Part shown: positions 7,254 to 14,715 of the stretch, one piece after another | Layout of the letters: every line of letters starts with the position of its first letter | Numbering within the stretch: position 1 is the stretch's first letter | Source: Eubacteriales bacterium | GTDB taxonomy: Bacteria; Bacillota; Clostridia; Christensenellales; Aristaeellaceae | Assembly (NCBI GenBank): GCA_029218505.1 | Contig: JAQXRL010000379.1 | Coordinates: forward strand, 1-33,743 | Length of the DNA: 33,743 nucleotides | Direction of reading: 5' to 3' | Translations under genes and position numbers: made by a program | The notes under the pieces: generated by a model | Seen by the model: only the letters and a program-made list of their open reading frames with translations | Told to the model about the DNA's origin: nothing | Databases searched by the model: none

Positions 7254-8561
7254 ATGCGTAGGATTCTATCGATGCTGTTGTGCTTGGCGATGCTGTGCGT
7301 TCTGTGTGCCGGCGCGGCGGTTGCGGAGGGTGAGAAAAAGCAATTCGAGATCTGGCTGCCTGCGAATACCCAGCCCACTGAGGAATACAACGAGATGTGG
7401 TATTACCTGATCAACGGGTTTCAGACGGCATATCCCGACTACGAAGTGATCGTGACGCCCATCGGCGAAAACTCCGATGATGCGAACGCCAAATGGCAGA
7501 TGGCCGCGGCGTCAAACAATCTTCCGGACATGCTGTATGCCTCCGTCGGATACGTAGACGACTGGGCCAACGCCGGCCTTTTGCTGAACCTGGAGGGCAA
7601 GCTGGATGCGGAAACCATGGAACGCTTTGTTGACGGCGCAGTGGAATACACGAATCAGTGGAATGAAGTTGAAGGCATCTACGGCCTGCCCACTCGCGCC
7701 GAGACGCAAGGGTGGTTCTTCAACACCGATTTGTTTGAACAGGTGGGGTTGGAAATTCCCACAACCTGGACGGAATGGATGAATTGCATCAATGTGTTCC
7801 TGGAGAACGGCATTCAGCCCATCCAACACGGCGGATTGGATATCTGGTCGATTTGGGGATATCACGCCATGTTCTGCAACTATGGCCTGGATTACGACAT
7901 GGCCATGCAGCTTCAGAATCGCGAACTGAAATTTGCGGATTGCGATGCCTTTGTAAAGACCTTTGAGCGCATTGCGGAAATGGCCGCAGCAGGCGCGTAC
8001 AACGACGACGTTGCCACCTTGAACGATTCTGTGGCGAACGCCCGCTTTGCCGCCGGCGAATGCGCCATGTACAACGGCTATGACACCAAGTACACGGCGT
8101 TTGTGGATATGCTGGCGACCGAAGAGAGCGACATCGCCAACCATTGCGTGTTCGGCTTTGGCCCGGACTTTGAGGACGGTCCGGAAGGCTATTGCGGTAT
8201 TCGCATGTACGGCTGGACGCTGATGTGTTCCAGCAAGCTGGAGCAGGATGCGGATTCTCTGGAAGCGGCTATGGCGTTTTTGAAGTACTTCTTCAGCGAG
8301 GAAGGCACGCAGATCGTTGAGCAGTATCAGGTTCCGGCTACCGAGTTCACGGTGCAGGATACGGAAGATCTGACCATGCTGGAGGCTTCCATCTATGAAT
8401 CCTATCTGGCGGATATTACGCCTGTTCCGGACAGCAACCAGGTCTGGTTTGATCAGTCCATCAAGCCCACCTATCGCAATGCTGTTACGGGTCTGATCTG
8501 CGGCACCCTGACCGTGGACGAGGCTCTGCGCATGATGCAGGACTGGGCCGACACCATGTAA
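7254..8561 (+). CDS. Sugar ABC transporter extracellular solute-binding protein (family 1)
   Basis: Captures a sugar outside the cell and delivers it to the two permeases encoded next. The 435-residue protein has a signal peptide: MRR, a hydrophobic core at 4–18, and a likely signal peptidase I site after AVA (24/25). Cysteines at 10, 15 and 18 are each preceded by Leu, so none fits the lipobox [LVI][ASTVI][GAS]C, and lipid anchoring is not predicted. The body is typical of family 1 binding proteins (IWLPANTQ start, GLPTRAETQGWFFNTDLF, AMAFLKYFFSEEGTQ). The frame is open from 7134, but ATG 7254 has GAAGGA seven bases upstream and begins the signal peptide. Under the LacI-type operator at 7169. 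Confidence 0.93.
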   Translation: MRRILSMLLCLAMLCVLCAGAAVAEGEKKQFEIWLPANTQPTEEYNEMWYYLINGFQTAYPDYEVIVTPIGENSDDANAKWQMAAASNNLPDMLYASVGYVDDWANAGLLLNLEGKLDAETMERFVDGAVEYTNQWNEVEGIYGLPTRAETQGWFFNTDLFEQVGLEIPTTWTEWMNCINVFLENGIQPIQHGGLDIWSIWGYHAMFCNYGLDYDMAMQLQNRELKFADCDAFVKTFERIAEMAAAGAYNDDVATLNDSVANARFAAGECAMYNGYDTKYTAFVDMLATEESDIANHCVFGFGPDFEDGPEGYCGIRMYGWTLMCSSKLEQDADSLEAAMAFLKYFFSEEGTQIVEQYQVPATEFTVQDTEDLTMLEASIYESYLADITPVPDSNQVWFDQSIKPTYRNAVTGLICGTLTVDEALRMMQDWADTM

Positions 8562-8572
8562 TGAAAAACCCG

Positions 8573-8604
8573 GTTCGAGGCGTGCCGGAAGGCGCGCCTC
8601 GAAC
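8573..8604 (+). other. Strong stem-loop between binding-protein and permease genes
   Basis: GTTCGAGGCGTGCC (8573–8586) pairs with 8591–8604 through 14 bp, including one G·U, closed by a GGAA (GNRA-type) tetraloop. No U-tract follows, so it is not a normal terminator. It begins 11 bases after the binding-protein stop codon. By analogy with malE–malF it may protect the upstream message from 3' exonucleases or partly attenuate permease expression. Confidence 0.7.
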
Positions 8605-8723
8605 GATTTCCCGGCAAATGATTTTCAAGGATGGGAAAAACCGCGGACGGGCCGCGTGCGATTGCCTGTCTGGTGGGCAGAATTCGCAGGGGTTCGGCGA
8701 TCATTCTTCCAAGGAGTGGTTTT

Positions 8724-9587
8724 GTGAAATACTTATATACTCGCAGGAAGTGCCTACTATTGGTTTTGCCATTGTTTATCCTGTATACCATGTATACCAT
8801 TTATCCCATGATCAATTCCATCTACTATAGTTTCACCAGCTATCGCGGTCTGGGGACACCTCGCTGGAACGACTTCGCCAACTATCGCAGGCTGCTTACG
8901 GACCGGTATGTGTGGCTGTCCCTCAAGAACACGTTGGTTGCGGCCGTCGCAATGATGCTGATGACGCTGCCCATGTCCTTTGTCATTGCATATAACATCA
9001 AAAAGAGGACGCTGCGCAACAGGATATACCTGGCGGCAGTATTTGCTTCTTATATTGTTCCCGGAACGCTCACGGCATTGCTGTGGTATTTCCTGTTGAA
9101 TCCTTCGTTCGGCATGTTCAACGCCATCTTGACGAAGCTGGGCTTTTCCGGCGTGGAATGGATTGGCGGGTTGAAACTGAGCCCAATTTCCTATGCAATG
9201 GCGGCTTCCTGGGCAAACATGGGCTTTTATACGTGTCTTTGGAATGTAGCGCTCACCAGCATTCCCATGGAAATTTTGGAAGCCAGTTTGATTGACGGAT
9301 GCAACAAATGGCGGCAAATCGGGAAGATTATTTTGCCCATGATTCGTGAAAACATCGGTTCCATGGTCATTCTGATTTTGACTTCGGCGCTGAAAATATA
9401 TGAATTGGTGTATGTGCTCACGGGCGGCGGCCCCAACCACGCCTCGGAAACCATTATGTCTTACATGTATACCACGACGTTTACCGCACAGACGTATGGA
9501 TACGGCATGACCATTGGCGTGGTGGAATTTACCATTGCCGTAATCATCACCATGGTATCGCTGGCCATTTCCCGAAAGGAGCGTTGA
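8724..9587 (+). CDS. Sugar ABC transporter permease (MalF-like)
   Basis: Integral membrane subunit, 287 residues, six predicted membrane segments starting with LLLVLPLFILYTMYTIYP. The EAA loop that contacts the ATPase is EILEASLIDGC, followed by IGKIILP. The frame is open from 8631, but the region before 8724 is non-membrane and basic. The GTG at 8724 has AAGGAG with seven-base spacing and gives a normal short cytoplasmic N-terminus, so a GTG start is called. The permease that follows starts 3 bases after this stop. Confidence 0.92.
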   Translation: MKYLYTRRKCLLLVLPLFILYTMYTIYPMINSIYYSFTSYRGLGTPRWNDFANYRRLLTDRYVWLSLKNTLVAAVAMMLMTLPMSFVIAYNIKKRTLRNRIYLAAVFASYIVPGTLTALLWYFLLNPSFGMFNAILTKLGFSGVEWIGGLKLSPISYAMAASWANMGFYTCLWNVALTSIPMEILEASLIDGCNKWRQIGKIILPMIRENIGSMVILILTSALKIYELVYVLTGGGPNHASETIMSYMYTTTFTAQTYGYGMTIGVVEFTIAVIITMVSLAISRKER

Positions 9588-9590
9588 ACG

Positions 9591-10460
9591 ATGGCGAAAA
9601 AGACGAGGAAGTATCATCCGCCCAAAGCGCATTGGACGGTGGGAAAGGTTCTTTGGGAGATCGTTCTGTTCCTGATCATTTGCTGTTCGCTGGTTCCGGT
9701 GCTGTGGGGATTTTTTCTCTCCCTCAAGACAAACCAGGAAATCTTGCTGCAGCCGTTTGCAATGCCGGAAAAACTGCGTTGGGACAATTACGCACGGGCC
9801 TTTGTTGGCGTGCCATATCTGAAAATGTTGAGCAACACGTTTCTTGTGGTGCTGGTTGCGTTGCCTGTCAGCGTAATCGTGGTCGTGATGGCGAGCTTTG
9901 CCGTTGGTCGCATGAAAATTGGCCGGGGACGCATGCAGGGCGCTTTGTACAAATACTTTATTGCAGGCGTCATTCTGCCCGGTTATGTGATGTTGTTTCC
10001 TATTTATATGATGAGCGTGAAGCTGGGCGTGTATGACACGCTGTGGGCGTTGATTTTGCCTGCAATGGGCGGCGGGGCGTGCATGGGCGTGATGTTGCTT
10101 TCCGCCAACTTTGCCGCCGTGCCCAGAGAATTGGACGAAGCGGCCATTGTGGATGGTTGCAGCATGACGCGGTTGCTGGTGCAAATTCTGGTGCCGGCGG
10201 TGAGTCCGGCAATCGCCACCCTGACCATTTTGAATTTTCTGGGAATCTGGAACAACTTCGTGTTGGCGCGCATTCTGGTCAACAAGGAAGATTTGCGCAT
10301 GATTTCGCAAGCTGTCATGTATTTTAAGGGGGAATATTCCACGGATTACGCATTGACGATGGCGGGTACGATGATTCTGGTGATTCCCCAGTTGGCGGTG
10401 TTTGTGGCCTTGCAAAAATACGTGGTGGAGGGCGTTACGGCAGGCGCCGTCAAGGGATGA
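9591..10460 (+). CDS. Sugar ABC transporter permease (MalG-like)
   Basis: Second membrane subunit, 289 residues, with a hydrophobic first helix at about 20–45 (EIVLFLIICCSLVPVLWGFF). The EAA loop is ELDEAAIVDGC. The C-terminus, YVVEGVTAGAVKG, is the classic MalG-type ending. AAAGGAG lies just upstream and overlaps the end of the MalF-like gene. Together with that gene it forms the channel. No ATP-binding subunit is encoded anywhere in the window, so a shared MsmX-type ATPase elsewhere is likely. The 123-base gap to the next gene has only a weak GC hairpin near 10486–10497 followed by TTTTGTTT. Confidence 0.93.
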   Translation: MAKKTRKYHPPKAHWTVGKVLWEIVLFLIICCSLVPVLWGFFLSLKTNQEILLQPFAMPEKLRWDNYARAFVGVPYLKMLSNTFLVVLVALPVSVIVVVMASFAVGRMKIGRGRMQGALYKYFIAGVILPGYVMLFPIYMMSVKLGVYDTLWALILPAMGGGACMGVMLLSANFAAVPRELDEAAIVDGCSMTRLLVQILVPAVSPAIATLTILNFLGIWNNFVLARILVNKEDLRMISQAVMYFKGEYSTDYALTMAGTMILVIPQLAVFVALQKYVVEGVTAGAVKG

Positions 10461-10583
10461 TCTTTTTCAAGGAATATTGGCAGGGGCTCGCCCGGGTTTT
10501 GTTTGGATAGACGAGTCCGAAATGCTATTGAGTCAGGGGTTGGATGGAGAAATATCCGCGGGGAGAAATGGAGTTGGGCTAGG

Positions 10584-11591
10584 ATGGAATATGGAAAAAT
10601 TCAATATGTGAACAAGCCGATTTCTCGCATCGTATTTGGCACGGCAACGCCCAAAATGTTTGCCGCGTTCCGCTCCAACTTTGGAACTGCGCCGGATTTT
10701 CCTCAGCGTTTGGAGACGGCGTTTGCGTTGCTGGATGAAATGTATGCAACGGGTGTGAACTGTTTTGACTGTTCGGATCATTATGGCGAGGAGCCCTTGG
10801 GCGAGTGGCTGGAAGCCAGGGGACTGCATGAAAAGGTGGTAATTCTGACCAAGGGCGCGCATTACAACCTGTGGCGCAAGCGCGTGACCGACTTTGATAT
10901 TTTGCATGATTGCCACAACTCTTTGGCAAAACTGAAGACAAACCATTTGGACATCTATATGCTGCATCGGGATAACCCTGAAGTGGCGGTAAAGCCCATC
11001 GTAGATGTGCTGAACCGGTTGCATGATGAGGGGAAAATCGGCGCCTTTGGCGTGTCCAATTGGACTGTGGAGCGCATCGAGGCGGCGAATGAATATGCAG
11101 CCAAAAGCGGGCTGATTCCCTTTAGCGTAGCCAGTCCCAACTTTGGCCTGGCGGATCAATTGGGGGATCCATGGGGCGGCGGATGCGTTACGATTTCCGG
11201 TCCGTCCAACAAAGCGGCTCGGGCCTATTACGCAGCCCACGGCATTCCCGTGTTTGCATATTCCACCATGGCCCGAGGATTTTTCTCCGGACTGCTGCAA
11301 AGCGATCATCCGGAGAAAGCAGGGGAAGTGCTGGACGAAGCGGGCATGAAGGGCTATTGCTATCCGGAAAACTTCGAACGGCTGAAACGTTGCGAAATCC
11401 TGGCGGCGGAAAAGGGCGTTGCGGTGCCCAGCATTGCGATGAGCTGGATTTTTCACCAAAAGGAGTTGGATGTTTATGCCCTAACCAGTCCGGTTACGCG
11501 GGAAATGATGGAAATGAACATCCGTGCTGCGTCCTTGCCGTTGACAGAGGCCGAATGTAAATGGTTGGATCTGGAAAGCGACGAGAGATGA
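10584..11591 (+). CDS. Aldo/keto reductase
   Basis: NAD(P)H-dependent oxidoreductase with a TIM-barrel fold, 335 residues, cytosolic. The catalytic tetrad is complete: D62 and Y67 (FDCSDHYG), K90 (ILTKGA) and H128 (MLHRD). GVSNW near 155 and YSTMARGFFSG also match the family. Start ATG 10584 gives a typical AKR N-terminus (MEYGKIQYVNKPISRIVFGT); a TTG at 10503 would add 27 atypical residues. It follows the transporter genes by 123 bases and may belong to the same LacI-controlled transcript. Relatives include sugar 1-dehydrogenases as well as general aldehyde reductases; the direction and substrate here are unknown. Confidence 0.92.
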   Translation: MEYGKIQYVNKPISRIVFGTATPKMFAAFRSNFGTAPDFPQRLETAFALLDEMYATGVNCFDCSDHYGEEPLGEWLEARGLHEKVVILTKGAHYNLWRKRVTDFDILHDCHNSLAKLKTNHLDIYMLHRDNPEVAVKPIVDVLNRLHDEGKIGAFGVSNWTVERIEAANEYAAKSGLIPFSVASPNFGLADQLGDPWGGGCVTISGPSNKAARAYYAAHGIPVFAYSTMARGFFSGLLQSDHPEKAGEVLDEAGMKGYCYPENFERLKRCEILAAEKGVAVPSIAMSWIFHQKELDVYALTSPVTREMMEMNIRAASLPLTEAECKWLDLESDER

Positions 11592-11660
11592 GATGGGAAC
11601 GCTTTCTGTTGTGCAATCGATGAGGGACGAACAGGCGCATATCAAGAAGCAGCATCAAGA

Positions 11661-11698
11661 CAGCGAACACGTTCGGGTAGGAAGGAACGTGTTCGCTG
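11661..11698 (+). terminator. Hairpin terminator after the aldo/keto reductase gene
   Basis: A perfect 14-bp stem, CAGCGAACACGTTC (11661–11674) with its complement at 11685–11698 and a 10-base loop, followed by ATGTTTTCTT. The U-tract is interrupted, so termination strength is uncertain. It lies 70 bases after the stop codon and probably ends module 1. Confidence 0.7.
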
Positions 11699-11947
11699 AT
11701 GTTTTCTTCGCAGAAGAGGCGTTTCCTCCGGTTGAGCCGGAGCTCTTGAAGAAAATGTTTTGCAAAAGGCCGGCGCCATATCGCGGATGTGGCTCCAGGA
11801 GGAATCGTGAGATCGTGATACTGTACGAGACGGAATGCAGAACGCACTCTCGAAAATGGGATTCGCGCAGCGAAAAGTGCGCTTGACAACCATTTCAAGG
11901 ACCTATGAGAAGCCGGCGATCGCGAAGATTCAGTGCGGATCGGGCTT
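11699..11947. other. Non-coding gap with several small inverted repeats
   Basis: No credible gene is seen between 11592 and 12024. After the first hairpin come TCTTC/GAAGA (11705–11717) and CTCCGG/CCGGAG (11726–11742). A looser GCACT…AGTGC pair with an adjoining TCG/CGA lies near 11853–11882. Short open frames here lack ribosome binding sites and family features. It could be a structured RNA, decayed DNA or simply a long 3' region. Confidence 0.4.
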
Positions 11948-11982
11948 GGTCATCACCACCCGTTCAACGGGTGGTGATGACC
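11948..11982. terminator. Long perfect hairpin facing the minus-strand glycosidase gene
   Basis: A 15-bp perfect stem, GGTCATCACCACCCG (11948–11962) with its complement at 11968–11982 and loop TTCAA. The plus strand continues with TTTAT; the minus strand has no U-tract. It lies 42 bases beyond the stop of the minus-strand gene at 12025, so it may act as a 3' end or stabiliser for that message. Confidence 0.6.
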
Positions 11983-12024
11983 TTTATGCACCGATATCGG
12001 AGACAAGGTTTATTCACAAACCGA

Positions 12025-13587
12025 TTACCAGGGAATTCGGCAAGGGGACGGCGTTGCGGCGGAATAGACGATTTTCCCGTTTAACAAAACCTGATATCCT
12101 TCCTGCTTGCGATAATACACGCAAAGGTTCTGTCCGTGCACGGAGACGTCCTCCAAAACCGCATATGGCCATTCGGCCGGGAACAGCGGAGTTACGGACA
12201 GCGCCTCCCAGTCGGGGCGGACGCCAAACAGTCCCTCCAGAACCAAATCGCAAAAGCAGGAATGATTGTAGTCCTTGCCGCGTTCATAGCCGCCTTTGGA
12301 TTTCGGAAAGCGTTCTCCGCCCCAATTCATCAGCCGGGTTCGGGAAATCCAATCGCCCGTGTCCGGATGAAGGTTTTCGTCAATCCAGGAAACACAGCCT
12401 CCGTGCTCCAGATGCCGAATATGGGAAGCGGCATACTGGGAGAGCAGCATGAGATAGTCGATCGAATGGATGTTCTGCTGTTCTTCGCCTGTGGCCAGAA
12501 GATTGGCCAGCGCGGTGAGCATCATGGAAGTGGCGAATGGCCAACTGGGTCCGTTCCAGAGACATTCATGGCCCAATGGCCCGGTGGGCGGATCTCCACG
12601 AGACGCGTTCCAGGCGTTCAGGGCATCTCCCGTGTAGAATAAGCCAAAACAGGGATGGCGTCGTTCTGCGGTTGTGGGACCGTATGCCCCGCGGAAGCCT
12701 TCCGGATCCAGCAACTGACGAAATGCGTCGCTGCGCCCGGGCTCGGCCACGCCGAACATCCATGGAAGATAGCCAAATAATTCCCGCACTTGCCGCAAAG
12801 GAGACGGATTGGGCGACGCGTGGGTTTGCGATTGCGGCAAAGCGACATAAAACCGCATTTCCTCGTTCCACAGCAGGGTGTTGATCTTCTGGCGAAGGGC
12901 GCGGGCCTGTTTGTCCATGTCTTCAGCAAGGGCCGCGTTTCCGCTGCGCCGCGCAAAGCCGGCAACGGCCATGCGGTTTGCATATTGATAACAGTTCATG
13001 GTGGGGCGCAAGCCAGGTCCGCTGACGGAAAATTCGCTGCCGTCCCGGTTGTCGCTGGACCAGAAGAGACCTTGATCTCCCAATTGCCGGTTTTCCCACA
13101 TGCGCAGGTTGTTTGCGAAAGCATCCGTCAAATCCAGCCCCGTATCGTCTCCGCGCAGAATGGCCAAGGCCTCCACGGCGCTTTCCAGCCAGTTGCTGTA
13201 ACTGCGCAAATGCTCTCCGCCGTCCTGATACCAAAAGTGAATGTAATCGTCCAGAAACGCGTTGTCCCGCAGCCAACGGCCTTCACGAACATGGTGTCCT
13301 GCCGCGCAGGGAATGGTGTTGTATTTTCCCGCCCAAGAAACGTCAGGATGGAATTCTGTGATCACAAATCCTTCCGGCGTGCGCTTCAGATGTTTGCGAT
13401 AGGTCCACCAGCGAAAGTAATATGTGCGTTCAATCGCGGGATCCGGCAGGGAAACGCGGGGAATGCGCGAACCAAGCCAGTCCAGGGCTGCGGCATTGGG
13501 AATTGCCTGCACCACGTTTTCTTCGTCCTGCCGGTTAAAAAGATCCACATATTCTTCCAACAGGCGTTGTGTGTTGATGGTATTCAT
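12025..13587 (-). CDS. (alpha/alpha)6-barrel glycoside hydrolase, MGH1/GH63-like
   Basis: Predicted cytosolic glycosidase, 520 residues, no signal peptide. It resembles the mannosylglycerate hydrolase-like / GH63 C-terminal (alpha/alpha)6 toroid. Hallmarks are WSSDNRDGSE (176–185), GLRPTMNCYQYANR (192–205), FGYLPWMFG (271–279), HECLWNGPSWPFATS (340–354), and a closing small beta domain after GLFGVRPDWEALSVTPLFP. Acidic residues in the DNRDGSE and HECLWNGPSW segments are the likely catalytic candidates, but I cannot assign them firmly. Its ATG overlaps the stop of the upstream propeller gene as ATGA, so the two are translationally coupled and probably act on the same glycan. A trehalase or glucosidase activity is also possible. 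Confidence 0.82.
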   Translation of the reverse strand: MNTINTQRLLEEYVDLFNRQDEENVVQAIPNAAALDWLGSRIPRVSLPDPAIERTYYFRWWTYRKHLKRTPEGFVITEFHPDVSWAGKYNTIPCAAGHHVREGRWLRDNAFLDDYIHFWYQDGGEHLRSYSNWLESAVEALAILRGDDTGLDLTDAFANNLRMWENRQLGDQGLFWSSDNRDGSEFSVSGPGLRPTMNCYQYANRMAVAGFARRSGNAALAEDMDKQARALRQKINTLLWNEEMRFYVALPQSQTHASPNPSPLRQVRELFGYLPWMFGVAEPGRSDAFRQLLDPEGFRGAYGPTTAERRHPCFGLFYTGDALNAWNASRGDPPTGPLGHECLWNGPSWPFATSMMLTALANLLATGEEQQNIHSIDYLMLLSQYAASHIRHLEHGGCVSWIDENLHPDTGDWISRTRLMNWGGERFPKSKGGYERGKDYNHSCFCDLVLEGLFGVRPDWEALSVTPLFPAEWPYAVLEDVSVHGQNLCVYYRKQEGYQVLLNGKIVYSAATPSPCRIPW

Positions 13588-14498
13588 GCGTCAAACCCCA
13601 AATCCAATCCTTCATGGATCACCAAACCGATGTATTCGGCGTGCTGTTTGCGGCCGTTATACCACAAAAGCCAGCGATTGTTGGCATCGTCCCGGATGGC
13701 GAAAGGTTTGTAGCAGGCGTCCGCATCCCATTCGCCCGCCGTTGGAGAAACAATGGGGTTTGCAGGCAGGCGCTGCCATTGCGTAATGCCGTTTCGGGAG
13801 CGTGCGACGCAGATGCGCGCGGTGTCGATATCCTCGTATCCAATGTAAAACAGATAATGCCAACCGTCAAGGCGCAGGATTTGACAAGCGCCTACGCGCT
13901 CCTGTTCAAAAGGATTTTCTGAATTCTTTGTGAAAATGGGGTTGGCGGGAAGCTTGCTCCAATGGAGACCGTCCGGGCTGGTGGCGTAGCACAGCACGTT
14001 GGGCTCATAGGTTTCCCCGGCAGAATACCACATACGGAACAGGCCGGTATCCTCATCCCAGGCGACAAACGGATTCATCACGCTGGCGCCCTCGAAAGGA
14101 CGTTCGCTGAACAATACGGGTTGCGGGGACATGCGCTGCCAATGGTGTCCGTCCGTGCTGGTTGCATAGCCGATCCAGCTGTGGCCTCTGGCCTGGCCTG
14201 TATACCACATGTGCCATATGCCGTCCTTGTGCAATACGGTGTTGCGGTTCAGCCCGTCTTCCCATCCGGATTCCGGATTGGGAGAAAGCAGGATTTCCGG
14301 CTCGCTCCAGTGAATGCCGTCCGTGCTGCGACATACTGCCAGGGATTTTTTGGGGCGCCAGGAAAAATGCATCTGGTATTCGCCGGCTTCCTGCAATACG
14401 AATACATCGAAGCAAGTGCCCATTTCCGGTCCGCCCAACACGGGATTGCCGGAATATTTTTTCCAACCGCCGCTTGTTTCCGGATATTGATGCTTCAT
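13584..14498 (-). CDS. Beta-propeller glycoside hydrolase-like protein (GH43/GH32/GH130-like)
   Basis: 304 residues, no signal peptide. Four copies of a blade motif, S-x-(D/N)G-x-x-W, are spaced about 55–60 residues apart: STDGIHW (58–64), STDGHHW (114–120), SPDGLHW (174–180) and SRNGITQW (234–241). Together with the N-terminal GNPVLGGPEMGTCFDVFV segment, this indicates a five-bladed propeller like those of GH43, GH32/68 or GH130 enzymes. The repeated PANPI(F/V) phrases recall GH130 phosphorylases, but the evidence does not separate the families. ATG 14498 has GGAGG nine bases upstream. It is first in a two-gene operon with the (alpha/alpha)6 glycosidase and divergent from an AraC-type regulator. 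Confidence 0.8.
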   Translation of the reverse strand: MKHQYPETSGGWKKYSGNPVLGGPEMGTCFDVFVLQEAGEYQMHFSWRPKKSLAVCRSTDGIHWSEPEILLSPNPESGWEDGLNRNTVLHKDGIWHMWYTGQARGHSWIGYATSTDGHHWQRMSPQPVLFSERPFEGASVMNPFVAWDEDTGLFRMWYSAGETYEPNVLCYATSPDGLHWSKLPANPIFTKNSENPFEQERVGACQILRLDGWHYLFYIGYEDIDTARICVARSRNGITQWQRLPANPIVSPTAGEWDADACYKPFAIRDDANNRWLLWYNGRKQHAEYIGLVIHEGLDLGFDA

Positions 14499-14534
14499 GG
14501 GATGGAGCCTCCATTCATTTTTTGGATTGGCATC

Positions 14535-14563
14535 ATTCTATCACAGCCAAAACGAAAGATCAA
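14535..14563 (-). promoter_or_regulatory. Promoter of the propeller–glycosidase pair
   Basis: On the minus strand, TTGATC (14563–14558), 17-base spacer, TAGAAT (14540–14535), 37 bases from the ATG. It matches sigma-A with 4/6 and 5/6 bases. The divergent AraC-type regulator starts about 150 bases away, so this gap is the likely site of its action. Confidence 0.6.
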
Positions 14564-14675
14564 GATACAGGAATTTACGAACATATTGCTGCGCGCACGC
14601 GGAAAAAGAACGCGGCGTCCATTTTTTTATTGGCGTGCAATTGTTGCAACGGCGGCGGATAGGCTTGAAATGAGA

Positions 14676-14704
14676 TTGCAATGCGCGAAAGAATCGGATA
14701 AAAT
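14676..14704 (+). promoter_or_regulatory. Possible promoter of the AraC-type regulator
   Basis: TTGCAA (14676–14681), 17-base spacer, TAAAAT (14699–14704). Transcription would start near 14711, only about five bases before the ATG at 14716, giving a nearly leaderless message. No good Shine-Dalgarno is present, only TTGGGG. Either the message is leaderless, the start is the GTG at 14722, or the true promoter lies elsewhere. Confidence 0.45.
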
Positions 14705-14715
14705 ACATTGGGGTG

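Noticed and set aside
8561-8830. Small gene starting at ATG 8561 directly after the first binding-protein gene
   Set aside because: It runs through a strong hairpin and into the permease gene in another frame, and has no recognisable content.
11883-11909. Promoter inside the hairpin-rich gap (TTGACA at 11883–11888)
   Set aside because: The best -10, TATGAG at 11904–11909, has a 15-base spacer and only a partial match, and no gene follows on that strand.
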